Below, in pieces: positions 43,372 through 50,371 of a stretch of DNA of 64,000 bases. Every line of letters starts with the position of its first letter. Positions within the stretch are counted from its first letter, which is position 1. The notes beneath the pieces were generated by a model. It was not told the origin of the DNA. It saw only the letters and a list, made by a program, of their open reading frames with translations, and did not search any database. A program made the translations under genes and the position numbers. The DNA lies in contig NZ_JAUSYB010000001.1 of NCBI RefSeq assembly GCF_030816505.1, positions 3,348,001 through 3,412,000 on the forward strand, written 5' to 3'. This DNA is from Microbacterium sp. W4I20. Its GTDB lineage: Bacteria; Actinomycetota; Actinomycetes; Actinomycetales; Microbacteriaceae.

Positions 43372-44825
43372 ACGAGCATCTCCTAAGGCGAGCCCTGTCC
43401 GACGCTTACGATTCTGACGTCGTGCTGGGAGAGACCGTGCAGACCACGAGCCCACTGGGCGAATTGTTCAACCCGGAGGGCATCGGGATGTGGAAAGGGA
43501 ACATCGACGCGGGGTGGGCTTTGGCCTTCGGCCCGGAAAACGTCCCCTCCGGCTTCCGGCTGGAGGCCATGCGTCGAGGAATAGTTCGGTGGAGTCTCGA
43601 GGGCTTTGGTGCGGCAGCTTTTCTCCGTCACGCCTTCATCGTCCCGGTTCGGGAGGGCGGGCGTGCTGTGGAGATCGAAGAGGTGGAAACTGAGGAACTT
43701 CTAGTCGATCGTGCTGCGATAATCGACCAACTCCGACCGTTCGGCGTGGCGGGTCTTCGGCCGACCTTGCTTCTCCGTGTGTATGAGGGTTCCAACACGC
43801 GGGTCACGGACCTCACGTTGATTCAACGCGCTGGCAGGTGGCTGCTTCCGAGGAAGGCGCTGGTGAGGGGAGCGGTGCTCGTCGGTCGAGTTTGTTGGAC
43901 CGTGGGGGCCGAGTCGCAAGCGCTAGCCGACCCGACTGCCGAATGGCGGTTGTCTCGCGCCACCCTGAGGTCGTTGCCGTGGCGGGCCGCCACCGAAGCA
44001 CCGGAACTCGGCGCGCTTGAGCCCGGCACGCTGGGCCCGGATACACATCTGCTCGTGGCCGTGCATGGCACGATGGCGTGTGCCATCCCGATGGCGCGTG
44101 AGATCGAGCGGATCCGAGGGAGAAACAGGGGATTCCTGACGCGCTTCGAGCACGACACGTGGTTGCCCGTACTCACGAACGCCCGGAGCCTGAGCGCTGC
44201 CATAGCAGCGGTCGGCGTCAAGCGAGTGACACTGGTCGCCCACTCGCGTGGAGGACTCGTCGCGCTCCTCGCCATGGGATTGCTCAGGCGGGAGACTCCG
44301 GACATTCGTGCCGACCTGCTCGCCCTCGGGACCCCGTTCGGCGGCACACCTGTCATCACGAGCGCCGCAGGCGGTCTCCTCGGGGCGCTCACGCTCATCG
44401 GCTCCTTGGAAACCTTCTCCGGGATGGGGTTCGATCTGGTGACACGCCTCTCGGGCTTCGTGATTCGCGGTCAACTTCCGGCAGGGCTCCGCGATATGTC
44501 CGAGACGGATTCTGCGGCACTCCTACTGATCCGAGAGTTCTTCACGAGCGAAAATCTCGATGTGCGAGCGTTTGGCGGCCGGATGGCGCCGGACGCGCCA
44601 ACCGACAGTTTCGCTGTGAAGATGATCTCAGGGTTCACAGACCGCTCGTTCCGAGGTGCTGACGGCCAGACGCAATCCGACAACGACTATGTCGTCCCGA
44701 CAATATCTGCGCTTCGATACACCGCGGAACAGGAGGTCATCGAGTCGGACCACTTTTCGTACCTGACCAAATCCGAGGTGGTTGCCGCTCTAAAGGCGAT
44801 GGAGCCGAGCGGCGCGAGGTGGTAG
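43353..44825 (+). CDS. Alpha/beta hydrolase (lipase-like) with unusual N-domain
   Basis: A 490-aa protein. Residues about 225-460 are an alpha/beta-hydrolase: HLLVAVHGTMA (oxyanion region), VTLVAHSRGGLVALLAMG (nucleophile Ser in AHSRGG), LALGTPFGGTPV, and a C-terminal SDHFSY supplying the catalytic His (with an earlier Asp). The first 220 residues are unrecognised (VRGAVLVGRVCWTVGAE and similar strands). Start GTG at 43353. The visibly lower G+C, unusual N-domain and the small upstream gene suggest an acquired cassette. Enzymatic substrate unknown. Confidence 0.75.
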   Translation: MGADGLNEHLLRRALSDAYDSDVVLGETVQTTSPLGELFNPEGIGMWKGNIDAGWALAFGPENVPSGFRLEAMRRGIVRWSLEGFGAAAFLRHAFIVPVREGGRAVEIEEVETEELLVDRAAIIDQLRPFGVAGLRPTLLLRVYEGSNTRVTDLTLIQRAGRWLLPRKALVRGAVLVGRVCWTVGAESQALADPTAEWRLSRATLRSLPWRAATEAPELGALEPGTLGPDTHLLVAVHGTMACAIPMAREIERIRGRNRGFLTRFEHDTWLPVLTNARSLSAAIAAVGVKRVTLVAHSRGGLVALLAMGLLRRETPDIRADLLALGTPFGGTPVITSAAGGLLGALTLIGSLETFSGMGFDLVTRLSGFVIRGQLPAGLRDMSETDSAALLLIREFFTSENLDVRAFGGRMAPDAPTDSFAVKMISGFTDRSFRGADGQTQSDNDYVVPTISALRYTAEQEVIESDHFSYLTKSEVVAALKAMEPSGARW

Positions 44826-44842
44826 ACGTAAGAGGTCACCCG

Positions 44843-44871
44843 AGGAGTGCTGGATCAAACGAGGCACTCCT
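44843..44871. terminator. Hairpin between hydrolase and fructokinase genes
   Basis: AGGAGTGC (44843-44850) pairs with GCACTCCT (44864-44871) between convergent stops at 44825 and 44872; a likely bidirectional terminator. Confidence 0.6.
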
Positions 44872-45804
44872 TCAGAACCGCGCGGGCACGTTCTCAGACA
44901 GCTCCCCGATACGCGGCGGATCCGCCCCCGGCCGGGACACGGTGATCGCCGCTGCCCGCGCGCTGAACCGCAAGAGCTCGGCCAGCGAGTCCTCTTCGAT
45001 GTCGCGCAGTCTCGCCCGCGCATCCGCGGAGTCGAGGCCGAGCATGAGGAGTCCATGGATCAGGGCGCTCATGAAGGTGTCGCCCGCACCGACGGTGTCG
45101 ACGACCTCGACCCGCTGTCCGGGGACGCGCGTCACCCCCGCGCGGGACACCGCGAAGGCCCCGCTCGCGCCCATCGTCACCACGATCACCGATGGCCCGC
45201 GCTGCAGCCAGGACCAGGCAGCTTCGAGGGGATCCACTCCCGGATAGAGCCAGGCGAGATCCTCATCGCTGGCCTTGACGAGGTCGGCGAGGGTGACGAA
45301 GCTCTCCACGTCGACGACCGCCCGGGCGTGGTCGGGGAGGAGCGCGGGCCGCACGTTGGGGTCGTACGTGATCAGCGACGACCCCCGCATCTCGGTGAGG
45401 AGGGTGCGCACCACGCCGGCGCCGGGAGCGAGCAGAGCGGCGATGGACCCGGTGTGCACGATGCCGGCGGGGTCCTCGCGCGCTGCCGAGACATCGGCCA
45501 CGGACCAGGCGATGTCGAACTCGTAGCGCGCGGAACCGGTCTCGTCGAGGTGCGCGGTGGCGGTGGCGGTCCGCGAGGTGTCGGAAGAGACGACCTCGAC
45601 CCCCGCGTCTGCCAGCCAGCTGCGGATCTGCGCACCGTGCGTGTCCGCGCCGAGCTGCGTCAGGAGCTGCGCGCTGTCGCCGAGCCGGCCGAGCGCGAGG
45701 GCGACGTTCGCCGGGCTCCCGCCGGGGCTCTCGTCGATGCGGCCATCCCCGCGGTGCACCACATCGACGAGAGCCTCTCCGATGACGAGGACCTGACCGC
45801 TCAT
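44872..45804 (-). CDS. PfkB-family kinase, probable fructokinase
   Basis: A 310-aa sugar kinase. PfkB signatures are GGSPANVALALGRLG near residue 28 (substrate side) and VDTVGAGDTFMSALIHG near 244 (catalytic Asp and anion hole). It is the last gene of the fructan operon and starts with a 4-base overlap on the preceding gene, so fructose imported by the adjacent ABC system is the obvious substrate. Fructose-6-phosphate would enter glycolysis. Confidence 0.88.
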   Translation of the reverse strand: MSGQVLVIGEALVDVVHRGDGRIDESPGGSPANVALALGRLGDSAQLLTQLGADTHGAQIRSWLADAGVEVVSSDTSRTATATAHLDETGSARYEFDIAWSVADVSAAREDPAGIVHTGSIAALLAPGAGVVRTLLTEMRGSSLITYDPNVRPALLPDHARAVVDVESFVTLADLVKASDEDLAWLYPGVDPLEAAWSWLQRGPSVIVVTMGASGAFAVSRAGVTRVPGQRVEVVDTVGAGDTFMSALIHGLLMLGLDSADARARLRDIEEDSLAELLRFSARAAAITVSRPGADPPRIGELSENVPARF

Positions 45805-46109
45805 GAACGCCCGGCGGGCGTCAGGAACGAGAGGATGCTGTGCGGCTCGACGATCCGCGGCGTGAGCTGGGCGTTGAAGGTGCGCCCGGCCTCCGCACCG
45901 AGGTGCGCGTCGAACGCCTCCTGATCCCGGTAGATCTCGAAGACGACGAAGCGGTCCCGGTCCTCGGCGCGGCGGTACACGTCGAACGCGCTGTTCCCCG
46001 GCTCGGCCCGCACGGTCGCCGCGTACTCCGTGATCAGGGCATCGACCTCGTCAGCCGCGCCGGGCCGCGCCGTGAACTCGGCGGAGAGGACGATCCGGTC
46101 GTCGGTCAT
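45801..46109 (-). CDS. ABM-domain (YgiN-like) monooxygenase
   Basis: A 102-aa dimeric alpha/beta protein of the antibiotic-biosynthesis-monooxygenase family: VLSAEFTARPGAADEVDALITEYAATVRAEPGNSAFDVYR, then RFVVFEIYRDQEAFDAHL. Both ends overlap neighbours by 4 bases (ATGA), so it belongs to the fructan operon. Why an ABM protein sits there is unclear; members act as quinol monooxygenases or simply bind small molecules. Confidence 0.88.
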   Translation of the reverse strand: MTDDRIVLSAEFTARPGAADEVDALITEYAATVRAEPGNSAFDVYRRAEDRDRFVVFEIYRDQEAFDAHLGAEAGRTFNAQLTPRIVEPHSILSFLTPAGRS

Positions 46110-46906
46110 GCCTGTGCCGCTCCGGTCATGATCGCCACGGCATCCGTCATGTTGTGCGACTGCGGCGTGATGGTCGCCGCGCGCTTGCCCAGGCGCTGGA
46201 TGTGGATGCGGTCGGCGACCTGGAACACGTGCGGCATGTTGTGCGAGATGAGGATGACGGGCACCCCGCTGCCGCGCAGGTTCTCGATCAGCTCGAGCAC
46301 CTGGTTCGATTCGCGCACGCCGAGGGCGGCGGTGGGCTCGTCGAGCACGACGACCTTCGAGCCGAAGGCCGCGGCCCGTGCGACGGCGACGGCCTGGCGC
46401 TGGCCTCCGGACAGGTTCTCCACCGACACCGTCACGTCCTGGAGTGTGGAGATGCCCAGCTTGAGCACCTGCTCGCGGGCGTCCTGACGCATGCCCGCGG
46501 TGTCGAGCGCGCGGAAGACGGAACCCAGGATGCCGGGCTTGCGGCGTTCGCGTCCGAGGTACAGGTTCGACGCGACGTCGAGGGCGGGAGAGACGGCGAG
46601 GTTCTGATAGACCGTCTCGATGCCGGCGTTCCGCGCATCCTGAGGTCCCTTGAAGTGGACCTCCTTGCCGTCGAGCAGCAGCTGCCCGTCGTCGGGGATG
46701 TACGCGCCGGTGAGGCACTTGATGAGCGTCGACTTGCCGGCGCCGTTGTCGCCGATGATCGCGAGCACCTCGCCGGCGTGGAGCTGCAGGCTCACGCCGT
46801 CCAGTCCCACCACGCGGCCGAAGGTCTTGACGAGGCGCTTGGCCTCGAGCACGGGTACGCCGGTGGGGACCGGCGCCAGGGAGGGAGCTTCAGTTGCGTT
46901 GGTCAC
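46106..46906 (-). CDS. frcA: Fructose-type ABC transporter ATP-binding protein
   Basis: A 266-aa single-NBD ATPase, as in FrcA of rhizobia. GDNGAGKST (Walker A), LSGGQRQAVAVARA (signature, LSGGQ) and VVVLDEPTAALG (Walker B) are in order. GTG 46904-46906 overlaps the upstream permease stop by 4 bases (GTGA) and has AAAGG seven bases upstream; an in-frame ATG at 46927 would add seven residues. Substrate predicted from the operon's levanase and kinase. Confidence 0.88.
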   Translation of the reverse strand: MTNATEAPSLAPVPTGVPVLEAKRLVKTFGRVVGLDGVSLQLHAGEVLAIIGDNGAGKSTLIKCLTGAYIPDDGQLLLDGKEVHFKGPQDARNAGIETVYQNLAVSPALDVASNLYLGRERRKPGILGSVFRALDTAGMRQDAREQVLKLGISTLQDVTVSVENLSGGQRQAVAVARAAAFGSKVVVLDEPTAALGVRESNQVLELIENLRGSGVPVILISHNMPHVFQVADRIHIQRLGKRAATITPQSHNMTDAVAIMTGAAQA

Positions 46907-47934
46907 TTGCGTACCTTTCGAATCCACTGGTCGATGGCGACAGCGACGATGACGAGGATGCCGATGGCGAGGGTCTGGTACAGACCGTCGACGCCGGCGA
47001 GGAAGAGACCGTTGCGGAACACTCCGACGATGATCGCTCCGAGCAGCGTGCCCCAGATGATCCCGCGGCCGCCGAAGAGCGAGGTGCCGCCGATCACCAC
47101 GGCCGTGATCGAGTCGAGGTTCAGGTCGGCGCCGGCGTTGGGGCTGGCGGCGCCCGAGCGCCCGATCTGGATCCAGGCGGCGACGGCGAGGATGGCGCCG
47201 GCCGCGATGTACACGCTGAAGAGCACCTTCTTCGTCGAGATGCCCGCGAGGCGCGCGGCGTCTTCGTCATCGCCCACGGCGTAGACGTGGCGACCCCAGG
47301 CGGTGCGGCCGAGGATGTAGGCGACGAGAGCGTAGAGCGCGAGCATGATGAGCACGCCGACCGTGAGTCGTACATCGCCGAGCGGCAACGAGGTCGACGT
47401 CCAGGTGAGCATCTCCGGCATGTCCGACTTGCGGATCGTCTGGCCCCCGCTGTACAGCAGGGTCAGGGCGATGAAGACGTTGAAGGTTCCGAGCGTCGCG
47501 ATGAACGGGGGCAGCTTGACCCGCGTGACGAGCAGGCCGTTGAGGGCTCCTGCGGCAAGAGCGGCCAGCAGGCCGGCGAGCAGTGCGATGGGGGCCGGGA
47601 GGCCGTTGTTCGCGGCGGTCTGCGCCATCACCATCGACGTGCCGATCATCAGCGCGCCGACAGAGAGGTCGATGCCGGCGGTGAGGATGATCAGGGTCTG
47701 CGCGATCGCGACGGTTCCGACCACCGAGACCTGGTCGAGCACGAGCGACAGGTTCGCCGCCGCGAAGAACCGCGGGTTGATGGTGCCGAACACGATGACC
47801 GCGACGACGAGCACCACGGCAGGGCTGATGGCCGGGTAGCGGTGGAGGATGCCGCGGAGGCGATCCACCGGCGTGCGGTGGTCGAGGAACTCCGCCGCGA
47901 GGTCCAGGGAGGACGTGGGGGCTGTTTGCGTCAC
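46903..47934 (-). CDS. frcC: Fructose-type ABC transporter permease
   Basis: A 343-aa permease with about nine helices: TLIILTAGIDLSVGALMIGTS, VKLPPFIATLGTFNVFIALT, TAWGRHVYAVGDDEDAARLAGI and GGTSLFGGRGIIWGTLLGA match FrcC/RbsC proteins. GTG at 47932-47934 is chosen (MTQTAPTSSLD); the frame stays open 20 codons further upstream. Its coding sequence overlaps the ATPase gene. The intervening hairpin (47961-47996) separates it from the binding protein. Confidence 0.9.
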   Translation of the reverse strand: MTQTAPTSSLDLAAEFLDHRTPVDRLRGILHRYPAISPAVVLVVAVIVFGTINPRFFAAANLSLVLDQVSVVGTVAIAQTLIILTAGIDLSVGALMIGTSMVMAQTAANNGLPAPIALLAGLLAALAAGALNGLLVTRVKLPPFIATLGTFNVFIALTLLYSGGQTIRKSDMPEMLTWTSTSLPLGDVRLTVGVLIMLALYALVAYILGRTAWGRHVYAVGDDEDAARLAGISTKKVLFSVYIAAGAILAVAAWIQIGRSGAASPNAGADLNLDSITAVVIGGTSLFGGRGIIWGTLLGAIIVGVFRNGLFLAGVDGLYQTLAIGILVIVAVAIDQWIRKVRK

Positions 47935-47960
47935 GATGTCAGATCCAATGTTCGTTCCGG

Positions 47961-47996
47961 GGGTGCCGCGGGCAGCGCATGCTGACCGCGGCACCC
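47961..47996 (-). promoter_or_regulatory. Hairpin between frcB-like and frcC-like genes
   Basis: GGGTGCCGCGGGCAGC (47961-47976) pairs with 47981-47996 around a GCAT loop, with one mismatch in 16 pairs. It sits just past the binding-protein stop and probably limits read-through or protects the binding-protein message. Confidence 0.7.
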
Positions 47997-48006
47997 GTGG
48001 GGATGC

Positions 48007-49119
48007 TTACTCGCCGCCCCAGCAGATGCCGGAGGCTTCGGCGGTGTCGATCGAGGTCACGCCGTCGACGGCCTGATCGGTCACGAGCTCGACGCCCGTG
48101 TTGAAGAAGTCCAGGCCTTCGGAGTTCTCGGGCTTGGTGCCGTCCTTGACGAGGTCGACGATCGCCTGAACGCCGAGCTCGGCCATCTTCACCGGGTACT
48201 GCTGGCTCGTCGCGTCGATGATGCCGTCCTCGACCTGACCGACACCGGCGCATCCGCCGTCGATCGAGACGATGAGGACATCGTCCTTGTCCTTGCCGGC
48301 GGCCTCCAGGGCCTGGTACGCGCCGTAGGCGGCGGGCTCGTTGATCGTGTAGACCACGTTGATGTCGGGGTTCTTGGCGAGCAGGTTCTCCATCGCGGTG
48401 CGGCCGCCGTCTTCGGCGCCCTGCGAGGCCTCGTTGCCGACGATCGTGTAGTCGCCGCCCTTGCCGCCGGTGTAGGAGCCCTCGGACTCCTCGTCGCCGT
48501 TGACCTGGTCGTCGCCGAGCTCGATGCCGAGACCATCGAGGAAGCCCTGGTCGCGGTTGTAGTCCACGCTCACGGCCTTATCGTCGAACAGGTCGACGAG
48601 GCCGATGACCGCTTCTGCACCGTCGAGCTTCTCGGCGGTCCACTGGCCGACGTACTGGCCGGCGAGGAAGTTGTCGGTGGCGAAGGTGATGTCGACGGCG
48701 TCGGCGGGATCCGGTGCCGTATCGAGCGCGATCACGAAGATGCCGGCGTCGCGGGCCTTCTCGATCGCGTCGAGCACGGCCGGGCCGTTGGGCGTGATCA
48801 GGATGCCCTGGTCGCCCTTGGAGATCGCGGCCTCGATGGCCTGGATCTGGGTGTCCTCGTCGCCGTCCTCCTTGCCGGCGGCCAGGGTGAGCGAGACGCC
48901 GTCCTTCTCGGCGGCCGCCTTCGCGCCGTCCTGCATGGCGACGAAGAAGGGGTTGGAGTTGGTCTTCACGATGAGCGAGACGCCGATCGTGTCCTCCGAG
49001 GATCCGCCGCCTGCGCCGTTGGTGGCGCCGGAGCATCCGGTCAGTGTCAGCGCGAGACCGGCGGACACCGAAACCGCTGCCAGAAGCACGCGGGGGAATC
49101 GTGGGGTGAGCTTCTTCAT
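48007..49119 (-). CDS. frcB: Fructose-type ABC substrate-binding lipoprotein
   Basis: A 370-aa extracellular lipoprotein: signal peptide and lipobox LTGC near residue 29. The mature domain begins IGVSLIVKTNSNPFFVAMQDGAKAAAE, nearly the FrcB opening, and contains the hinge and ligand positions IDGGCAGVGQ typical of type I binding proteins. The ATG at 49117-49119 has AAAGGA eight bases upstream. It is the first gene of the minus-strand operon and its promoter carries operator site 1 (49147-49164). Confidence 0.88.
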   Translation of the reverse strand: MKKLTPRFPRVLLAAVSVSAGLALTLTGCSGATNGAGGGSSEDTIGVSLIVKTNSNPFFVAMQDGAKAAAEKDGVSLTLAAGKEDGDEDTQIQAIEAAISKGDQGILITPNGPAVLDAIEKARDAGIFVIALDTAPDPADAVDITFATDNFLAGQYVGQWTAEKLDGAEAVIGLVDLFDDKAVSVDYNRDQGFLDGLGIELGDDQVNGDEESEGSYTGGKGGDYTIVGNEASQGAEDGGRTAMENLLAKNPDINVVYTINEPAAYGAYQALEAAGKDKDDVLIVSIDGGCAGVGQVEDGIIDATSQQYPVKMAELGVQAIVDLVKDGTKPENSEGLDFFNTGVELVTDQAVDGVTSIDTAEASGICWGGE

Positions 49120-49146
49120 TGAGTTCCTTTCGGCCGTCGTCGCCCG

Positions 49147-49164
49147 TTTGACAACGATGTCAAA
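49147..49164. promoter_or_regulatory. LacI operator 1 (before frcB-like)
   Basis: TTTGACAACGATGTCAAA: near-perfect palindrome (arms TTTGACA/TGTCAAA), 28 bases upstream of the frcB-like start. Same core as sites 2 and 3. Confidence 0.78.
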
Positions 49165-49225
49165 GGCAGTTCTACTCGATCGCTGAAGTAGAGTCAAGTC
49201 ACCTTCGAGGAAAAGAGACGCAAGC

Positions 49226-50275
49226 GTGACAACGATGTCGACATCGACGCCGCAACAGCCCAGGGCGACCATGAAGCACGTCGCAGCGCTCGCCGGCGTC
49301 GGGATCAAGACCGTGTCACGAGTCATCAACGACGAGCCGAACGTGACGGAGGCCACCGCCGAACGGGTGTGGAAGGCGGTTCGAGAGCTCGACTACCAGC
49401 TCGACCTGCAGGCGGGCAGCCTCCGTCGAGCGGATGGCCGCACCCGCACCCTCGGGCTCCTCGTCGGCAGCGTGGACAACCCCTTCGCCGGCGCCATCCA
49501 CCGTGCGGTGGAGGACATCGCGGCAGCCCGCGGGGTCGCCGTCTTCGCCTCGAGCATGGACGACGACGCCGGGCGCGAGTCCGAGGCGGTGCGGGCCTTC
49601 CTGCAGCGGCGCGTCGACGGGCTGATCCTGACCACGGCCAGCGACCACCCCGAGTACCTGTCGCTGCTCCGCGACCGCGGCCTGCCCGTCGTCTACGTCG
49701 ACCGCGAGCCCCTGGAAGCCGACGTCGACACCGTCGCCAGCGACAACCGCGCCGGAGCGGCCGCCGCGACGGCGCACCTGATCGCTCACGGACACCGGCG
49801 CATCGCGCTGCTCACCGACCGTCTCGACCTCGTCACCGCCCGCGAGCGCCGCCAGGGCTACCTCGGCGCCCACGCGGCGGCGGGCGTCCCGGTGCCCGAA
49901 GACCTCATCGTCACCGGCCTGCATGAGGCGACGGATGCCGAGGGCGCACTCGCCCGGCTCCTGGCGTCGGACGAGCCCCCCACCGCCGCCTTCAGCGCGC
50001 AGAACCTCATCACGATCGGCGCGCTGCACGCCCTGCGAGCAGCCGGACTCTCGCACTCCACGGCCCTCGTCGGCTTCGACGATGTGGCGCTCGCCGACCT
50101 CATGGATCCCGGTGTCACCGTGGTCGCGCAAGACCCGCAGCTCATCGGGAAGCACGCGGCCGAACGGGTGTTCGCACGCCTCGGCGGCGAGGTCGACGAA
50201 CCCGTGCGAACCGTCGTGCCGGTCACGCTCGTGCAGCGGGGCAGCGGCGAGATCGCGCCGCGCGGACGGGTCTGA
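49226..50275 (+). CDS. LacI-family fructan regulator
   Basis: A 349-aa repressor. N-terminal HTH: MKHVAALAGVGIKTVSRVINDEPNVTEATAERVWKAVRELDYQ (about 14-58, hinge following), then the periplasmic-binding-like sensor with TLGLLVGSVDNPFAGAIHRAVED. The start is either GTG 49226 or the in-frame ATG 49235. The start region overlaps operator site 2 (49227-49239). It is divergent from the FrcBCA operon and upstream of the GH32 gene; all three promoters share the operator, so fructose or a phosphorylated fructose should lift repression. Confidence 0.92.
   Translation: MTTMSTSTPQQPRATMKHVAALAGVGIKTVSRVINDEPNVTEATAERVWKAVRELDYQLDLQAGSLRRADGRTRTLGLLVGSVDNPFAGAIHRAVEDIAAARGVAVFASSMDDDAGRESEAVRAFLQRRVDGLILTTASDHPEYLSLLRDRGLPVVYVDREPLEADVDTVASDNRAGAAAATAHLIAHGHRRIALLTDRLDLVTARERRQGYLGAHAAAGVPVPEDLIVTGLHEATDAEGALARLLASDEPPTAAFSAQNLITIGALHALRAAGLSHSTALVGFDDVALADLMDPGVTVVAQDPQLIGKHAAERVFARLGGEVDEPVRTVVPVTLVQRGSGEIAPRGRV
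49227..49239. promoter_or_regulatory. LacI operator 2 (overlaps lacI-type start)
   Basis: TGACAACGATGTC, identical to the core of site 1, lies across the GTG start of the regulator, so bound repressor would block its own expression. Confidence 0.6.
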
Positions 50276-50324
50276 CCCGGGGTTGCGCTTCGTCGACGAA
50301 GGGCCCTAAGCTCCTGCACCAGCG

Positions 50325-50342
50325 GTTGACATCGATGTCAAC
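50325..50342. promoter_or_regulatory. LacI operator 3 (before GH32 gene)
   Basis: GTTGACATCGATGTCAAC is a perfect 18-base palindrome, 29 bases upstream of the GH32 start, with the same TGACA-TGTCA arms as sites 1 and 2. Confidence 0.8.
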
Positions 50343-50371
50343 TCGCCTCATGCACGAAGGAGAGCGCACCG

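Noticed and set aside
40266..44825. tRNA-Ser as integration site of a genomic island
   Set aside because: No direct repeat of the tRNA 3' end and no integrase were found; only the lower GC of 43147-44825 and the small unknown genes are suggestive.
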